DNA from: Prionace glauca
Taxonomy: Eukaryota; Chordata; Chondrichthyes; Carcharhiniformes; Carcharhinidae
Direction of reading: 5' to 3'
DNA: 64,000 bases
NCBI GenBank assembly: GCA_037974335.1
Contig: CM075760.1
Coordinates: 57,565,812-57,629,811 of the forward strand
Made by a program: the position numbers and the translations under genes. Positions 59,101-64,000 of the stretch are shown here, piece by piece. Numbering within the stretch: position 1 is the first letter of the stretch; every line of letters starts with the position of its first letter. A model generated the notes under the pieces. The model ran no database searches and was not told the origin of the DNA. It saw nothing but the letters and a program-made list of their open reading frames with translations.

Positions 59101-59528
59101 TCAGTGCAGGACACAACCTCAACAAGAGGAAAGGAACATTTGACGAATTATATTACTTAATTTCAACGCAGTTGAGCTCGCTGATCTTCTTATATTTTTC
59201 TGATCTCTTTTGTTTAGCAATTGTCTTTTGATTCAGTTTCCGTGCCTGTCAAGTATTCTTCAACTCAATCCCCATCAGGTGCTGAAGTCTTTTTACCACG
59301 GCCTGTTCTCTGGGTTTATTTGATCCGAGAGTTTAGCTGCTTCAGAGAAAGTGTATACATAACGAGGAAATTTCGCATGGAAGTGACTGTGACCTTTAAA
59401 ATATGATGTGAAGAAACAGATCATATACAGACACAAACTCAATTTACAAGATAATAGTTGGAATGCGATCTTCACATGTAATCAAGTCTGAAAGGTACAG
59501 GCAGTGTGAGTGGAGAGAGGGCCAAACA
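59101..59528. other. Intergenic, no element recognised
   Basis: Unique-looking AT-rich sequence. Confidence 0.45.
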
Positions 59529-59529
59529 C

Positions 59530-59855
59530 AAGTTAAAGTGGTATGTATTGTCTCCTAGGATAGTCAGTGAGATTTTGCAAGCCCAGGCAAGTCGTGGGAG
59601 TTACAGATAGTATGACATGGACCAAGATCCCGGTTGAGTCCTCATGTGTGCGGAATTTGGCTGTTAGTTTCTGCTCAGCGATTCTATGTTGTCATGTGTC
59701 GTGGAGGCCACCATGGAGAACGCTTACCAGAAGATCAGAGGCTGAATGCCCGTGACTGCTAAAGTGTTCACCAACAGGAAGGGAACACTCCTGCCTGGTG
59801 ATTATCGAGCGGTGTACATTCGTTGTCGTAGCGTCTGCATGGTCTCTCCACTGGT
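59530..59855 (-). mobile_element. PLE fragment (end of coding part and 3' region)
   Basis: Reverse copy matching 33390-33700: GTATGTATTGTCTCCTAGGA, TGCAAGCCCAGGCAAGTCGT, GTGTGCGGAATTTGGCTGTT, TCGTAGCGTCTGCATGGTCT. The tail with the hammerhead-like core is absent. Older than the other copies by its divergence. Confidence 0.85.
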
Positions 59856-61226
59856 GTTGAGAGACTTCTTACTACCTTTAAAATAGACACTGAGAATAGA
59901 ATTCCCCCAATAAACTTCAGAATGTTTCCTTAATGCTGGAACGTTTGTTTTGCTGAGTAACCCAGAATTTGCAGCTGCTAATTTACAGAGAAGGGCTTCA
60001 TTCCTGCAACCCCATCTGGAAAAGTGCACCGTTCCCCTATCGAGATGCCGAAAGCAGCCCAGCTCGAGTTGTTTTCTTTCAATATCAGCCAGCTCACTAC
60101 TGAGAGATCTCACAGACTCATAGAGACATAATGACTGACGTAGCAGGAAACTTGTGTTGATCCCAGGTTAATGAGACCTCTTGTGTTGCTGACAGTCACA
60201 TTGCTGTTGCATCTGCCCGCGATGTTGTGCAACCCGCAGCAAACAGGGTTCAACTATATTTAAATGCTGTCTTTGTACAACAGTCAGATTCCTTTCCATC
60301 ACTGTGAGTCCCAGCGTTAGCACAGCGTCAATCAGTTACATACCCGTCAAATTGATGAATTTACTCGGTACCTGAAACTCTCCAAAGAAACGGATATACC
60401 TTTACCAAATATCGAGTTTTTCTTCAATATAAACAGGGGCTTTGTATCTGGATGTTGCCGATACCAGTATAAATTGTACTTGCTTATTGTTACATTATAA
60501 GTACAAATAAAGTCACTGTTTCTCCTTCCGCCTCTAATTCTGAGGATAGCGACTGAGTGATAGAATCGCCATGGCTCAGGCCTGGAAAAAAAAGTGTCCC
60601 AACGGAAATAGATCAGACAGACTGAATGTTTAGTTCAGTTTTAAACCATGTTTATATAATGAAAGTCAATATGAAATGTGTTTGATTCACAGTTCCCCGT
60701 TAGGAATAGTCCCCAAACAACCCAAATGCCGCATTGTCGCTCTGTATAAGGGGGAGTTGGATATTTGAAGACAAAATTTCCAAACTTCATCCTGTATATT
60801 TTGCTGCCTGCCGTGTCTCGGGAGGTTCTCACTGCATTTCCCTGTGTCCGGGGTGGTTCTGTGGGGTTAGTAGTTGGTGAGCTGGCTGCCAGTGAATGGA
60901 TTCACCCTGAGCTGGGTTCAGTCAATGTTCTGATCGGACGAAATAGTTTCCTAGGTAGACACGTGGGACGAGATTTGTAACCGGAAACATGGGGTTACTG
61001 ATGGGGTTTATTTATTCCGGCTTCAGTTCTCTATGTCGAATTCCAGTAGAATCAATATCCATGAGCGAGTCTCAGCTTCTTTCATCAGGTCGACAGAGGG
61101 ACGCCTCAGTTGCAATTGGAGCGCGTTTGTGAATCCTTATTAATTCTTGTGATGAGATCCATATTCTAATTCTACACTAAACTCCTTGGACAATTGTTTC
61201 AACAGAAGTTTAATGAGATCTGTAAA
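59856..61226. other. Upstream of the first V segment, no element recognised
   Basis: No gene, repeat or RSS was recognised on either strand. This includes the presumed promoter of the V segment. No TATA box was certain. Confidence 0.45.
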
Positions 61227-61559
61227 ATGCTCCGAATTTACAGATTCTCTTTGCTGTTTTTCACTCTGACCTGCACTGGAGTGACTGGAGCAGATGAGGT
61301 GACGCAGCTCCCTCGGCGGAAGGTTGTGAGTGAAGGGGGAACCGTATCCATGAACTGTACCACGGCCACTGCTTTTAGCATCTTGTATTGGTACAGACAG
61401 TCCCCGAATCAGCCACCGCAGTATCTGGTGACGGCCAGAAAAGAATCCGATGAAAGCCAGAGGATCACTGCCTCAATCGGCGGAGGCAACAAATTCAGCG
61501 CCCTGACTGTGAGAGACGCCGGAGTTACAGACACCGCCACCTATCTCTGTGCCGTGAGG
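61227..61559 (+). CDS. T-cell receptor V segment, TRAV/TRDV-like, leader in one exon
   Basis: Germline variable segment for a T-cell receptor chain, joined to (D)J by V(D)J recombination in thymocytes. The ATG at 61227 opens an uninterrupted 111-codon frame. The signal peptide MLRIYRFSLLFFTLTCTGVT is followed by a V domain beginning ADEVTQLPRRKVVSEGGTVS. It has Cys23 (SMNCTT, also an N-glycosylation site), Trp41 in LYWYRQSPNQPP, and the FR3 end DTATYLC with Cys104, then AVR as the germline CDR3 start. WYRQ and CAVR are typical of alpha/delta V segments. FR3 is odd (ASIGGGNKFSALTVRDA), without the usual SKK stretch. Normally an 80-200-bp intron splits the leader; here none is present, although TTTCAACAG at 61199-61207 could be an acceptor for an unseen upstream exon. 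The RSS follows directly, so the segment looks usable. Confidence 0.9.
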
Positions 61560-61598
61560 CACAATGTGACAAACACAGAGAGATCCCATACAAAAACC
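61560..61598 (+). promoter_or_regulatory. Recombination signal with 23-bp spacer
   Basis: Heptamer CACAATG (61560-61566; consensus CACAGTG), spacer of exactly 23 bp (61567-61589), nonamer ACAAAAACC (61590-61598), equal to the consensus. A 23-spacer is the normal type 3' of TCR V segments. Confidence 0.93.
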
Positions 61599-61599
61599 T

Positions 61600-62092
61600 G
61601 CACCGACTGCGAGAGACATCCTGGAGTATCGGTAGAGTGGTGGAATTATAATAAAAAGCCCATTAACAAACGAAATGAACGCAACGCAAAATAAAATATA
61701 GAATCTACTGATTAACATTCCGTCAGAAATGAAGGTAGATGAAAACAGAGATGGAGAAGGGAGAAGGGACACGGAAACCGGAATGAGTGAGCAGCAATTG
61801 GAATTAGAAAAGTTGAATCTTCATAGAGAAGTGGACAGAAAATGAGGAAATTATTGAAAAACAAGTGGAAGACATTGAAAAAGAAAGCACTTAGCGTGAT
61901 AGATTAAAGGTCAGATAAATAAAGAGAGACTTTAACAAAGTAGATTGGGATTTTTGTTTAACATTACTAATATTTACTTGTTATTTAAATAGTTTAATTT
62001 TCTGAAACGTGTCACCGAAAGAGCAACCATTGGAAATCGCTCTATTGATAAATTTGGGCTTTGCTCATGATCCCGCCTAAAGCATTTTCAAA
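61600..62092. other. Between V segments, no element recognised
   Basis: AT-rich sequence, no further V frame. Confidence 0.5.
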
Positions 62093-62155
62093 TAAACTTC
62101 ATTGCAGTGTTAATGTAATCCTTCTTGTAACACCGATAAATAAACATTAAATCAA
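62093..62155 (+). mobile_element. SINE tail, second type
   Basis: ACTTCATTGCAGTGTTAATG, then CACCGATAAATAAACATTAA: only the last 60 bp. Confidence 0.75.
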
Positions 62156-63190
62156 AAAAAACATGGAGAACCAGCTACAGATGGTATTAAACAGATACAG
62201 ACTCCGAGGTTTATTTACAAGAAGCAGGTTTCAGAACACAAGGGGTCACATGTAAGCCTGCACACATCATTGTCGACAACACAGTTCAAACACACATGGC
62301 TCCGTTCAGTGACTCTTCAAACCTTTAGCTTTAACCTCAGTGATAGTGTTTAAGAGAGACTGGGAAAGATGGTGAAGGAATGAGAGAGCATTATACTCAG
62401 CGGATAATTGAGCAAATGGGAGTATTTTCTGTGGAGCAGCAATTCTGTTCAGAAGTGATTTTCAGACTTGTATCCAATCAAGGCAGGTTTGGAAAAGGTT
62501 GAAAAGGAGCAGAGACAATCGGCTCGCCCCTCAATGCGAGACTGGATGGCGGTATTTCCCCTGATCTTTATGCAGTGGAGGGAGCGATTAGCAGACTGCG
62601 GTTTGAGCAGTCGACTGTTAGAGGATGCGATGGTTCATGCCAAACTGTAATGGGGACAATCTATAAGTAATTTTCAGAGACAAGTGGATAAATATTTGAC
62701 CAGCAAATGGAATTTTTAAGAATATAAGATACATTGAATGCAAGTGCCGATAAAGAATAAGTGGATAACCCATCAACTGAGACAGTACGTGAGCAATGGG
62801 CCGAATGGTCTCTTAGTGCTACAACAATTTACGGTTCCAAGATTATGCACGGCTCTTTTCAATTAGAAAGATGCCAGAGCACAATTCTTGCAACACAATT
62901 TACTTTGTTGCTGCAGTGAGGAAGGAGATGCTCGGAAGCAGTGACGGTTCAAGTGGTTTCTGGGTTGAGAAACAGCCAATTGCTGAGTGGCACCGTGAGA
63001 AACGTCAGATACCGATATCCCATAATTATCCAATCGGTGACAGTGTGGCCCTTGGGTCACACATTGAATGGGGGAATGTGAAGCTCTCGCCTCTCCTCTC
63101 CCTCCCCAACATTCAGAGTCTGGGCCTCGGCTGCAAGTCCCAGTTTAGAGAGTAGATCCTGATTGATGTTCTTGTGTATCTTCATCAATC
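62156..63190. other. Between V segments; possible LINE 3' relic
   Basis: GGGCCGAATGGTCTCTTAGT near 62798 resembles a LINE 3' end and suggests a decayed + strand copy at about 62570-62830. Nothing else recognised. Confidence 0.35.
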
Positions 63191-63251
63191 ATGAAGAGAA
63201 ACCCCCGCAAAGAGCTACTTCCAGTTGGAGGTCTGATGCTGCTGATATTGT
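63191..63251 (+). CDS. Leader exon of second V segment
   Basis: ATG at 63191. It reads MKRNPRKELLPVGGLMLLIL and one further base before the donor GTGAGT at 63252. The hydrophobic run GLMLLIL suits a signal peptide completed by the next exon. The 85-bp intron is of usual V-leader size. Confidence 0.8.
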
Positions 63252-63336
63252 GTGAGTTTATTGATTTACTCAGACGGATTATTTTAACAATCCCTTCATA
63301 CCGTGTAGTTAGAGATTGATTTTCTTCTGTTCACAG

Positions 63337-63618
63337 ACGTTCAGTGTGAGGATCAGAGCTCCCATCGTGAGGAGGTCGTATCTCGGGAAGGGGAGCGGGT
63401 TGAACTCAAGTGTCGGCTCTCTGTTGCTCCAGGTCATACAGTAGCCTGGTACAGACAAACACTGAGAGGACCTCCAACAATTCTCGCCTCCATTTACGAG
63501 GGGAATGTGACAGAAGGACGATATACACAGTCCTTTGACCGAGTAAAGAATTCCTACACCATGTCTATAGATGAGACGACGGTTCTGTTCTCCGGAATGT
63601 ATCTCTGTGCGAAGCAGA
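63337..63618 (+). CDS. Antigen-receptor V segment (second), probably TCR
   Basis: V exon after the acceptor TCTGTTCACAG at 63336, joined to the leader in phase 1. It reads YVQCEDQSSHREEVVSREGE, with Cys23 in VELKCRL, Trp41 in HTVAWYRQTLRGPP, a strand GRYTQSFDRVKNSYTMSIDE, and the FR3 end SGMYLC with Cys104 followed by AKQ. Frame open throughout. WYRQ favours a TCR chain. It differs strongly from the first V segment, so it belongs to another V family (alpha, delta or gamma cannot be separated by eye). Same strand as the first, 1.6 kb between coding parts, which fits a V array continuing past the right edge. The usual Asp of the DSA.YLC motif is replaced (VLFSGMYLC), which is atypical. Confidence 0.85.
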
Positions 63619-63657
63619 CACAGTGAGACAAAGAGCGGATCCCCTGGTATAATATTC
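63619..63657 (+). promoter_or_regulatory. Recombination signal, perfect heptamer and weak nonamer
   Basis: Heptamer CACAGTG (63619-63625) equals the consensus. With a 23-bp spacer the nonamer is ATAATATTC (63649-63657), a poor match to ACAAAAACC. A 12-bp spacer gives nothing better. Recombination would be expected to be inefficient. Confidence 0.65.
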
Positions 63658-64000
63658 AGTTCACTGCCCTGTCTCCGCTGCACTTTTAAGTTTTCTGCAA
63701 ACCAGAAATGCCATTAATATTCTTCAATGTTACTTTCGCACATTTAATTTTCTATCTAGATAGCGTTCTAACATCCTAAAGTTGCCTTTAAAGATGCAGA
63801 GTATCGAAGCGTATTTAGTTTAAAAACAAAACTGTTCCGCTGTTCCACAAGCAAATTAAAGAGAAAGGCAGAAAAATCTGCCTGTCAAGTATCTAGATGG
63901 ATAATCGAGAAAAAGATAGATCAACAAGGACATAGGTAAATATTCAGATTGATAAGAGGTAGATATGTTGACAGACGCAGACAGACAGATAGGTGGATAG
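63658..64000. other. Downstream of second V segment, no element recognised
   Basis: AT-rich. A GATAGA/ACAGACAGATAG simple repeat begins near 63910 and runs to the edge. Confidence 0.5.

Noticed and set aside
59802-60113. 103-codon minus-strand frame ending in GETMQTLRQRM
   Set aside because: The end is PLE coding remains and the rest is unrelated flanking DNA joined by chance.

Overview
The window is vertebrate nuclear DNA, most likely from an elasmobranch (shark-type) genome. Supporting this are multi-exon genes with GT-AG introns, dense tRNA-headed SINEs of the HE1 type known from sharks and rays, many 5'-truncated CR1-like LINEs, Penelope-like element (PLE) copies, C2H2 zinc-finger genes of the tandem-cluster type, and germline antigen-receptor V segments with recombination signals. 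The species cannot be told from sequence alone.

Layout. From 340 to 22677 (+) lie the last nine recognisable exons of the meiotic cohesin kleisin REC8. Its 5' half is beyond the left edge. The introns are swollen by a 27-bp minisatellite, two blocks of a 69-bp satellite, CR1 LINEs and SINEs. A second, shorter + strand gene (30115-32568, two exons, not recognised) follows, behind a 1.3-kb GA-rich tract. From 32.9 to 45 kb the DNA is mostly nested retroelements: PLE copies, a degenerate L2/Rex-type LINE, CR1 copies and SINE arrays. From 40.5 to 53 kb is a zinc-finger block: a six-finger exon with an in-frame stop (-), a broken zinc-finger gene (+), relics, and one intact 11-finger gene (-) with upstream untranslated exons and a CpG-rich promoter near 52.7-52.9 kb. 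From 53 to 61 kb is mostly unannotated DNA with small PLE insertions and two CTCF-like motifs. From 61.2 kb to the end are two + strand V segments. The first is TRAV/TRDV-like with a textbook 23-bp-spacer RSS. The second has a normal split leader and a weaker RSS.

Context. REC8 and the T-cell receptor alpha/delta locus are both on human 14q11.2, so finding REC8 and an alpha/delta-type V segment about 39 kb apart suggests an ancient linkage.

The strongest unusual signal is in the PLE family. Its tail carries a compact hammerhead-ribozyme-like core (CTGACGA, a stem II, GAAAGCTT). One tiny 60-bp insertion begins at the predicted cleavage position. Several copies are palindromic or carry inverted tails, and four have 12-14-bp target-site duplications.
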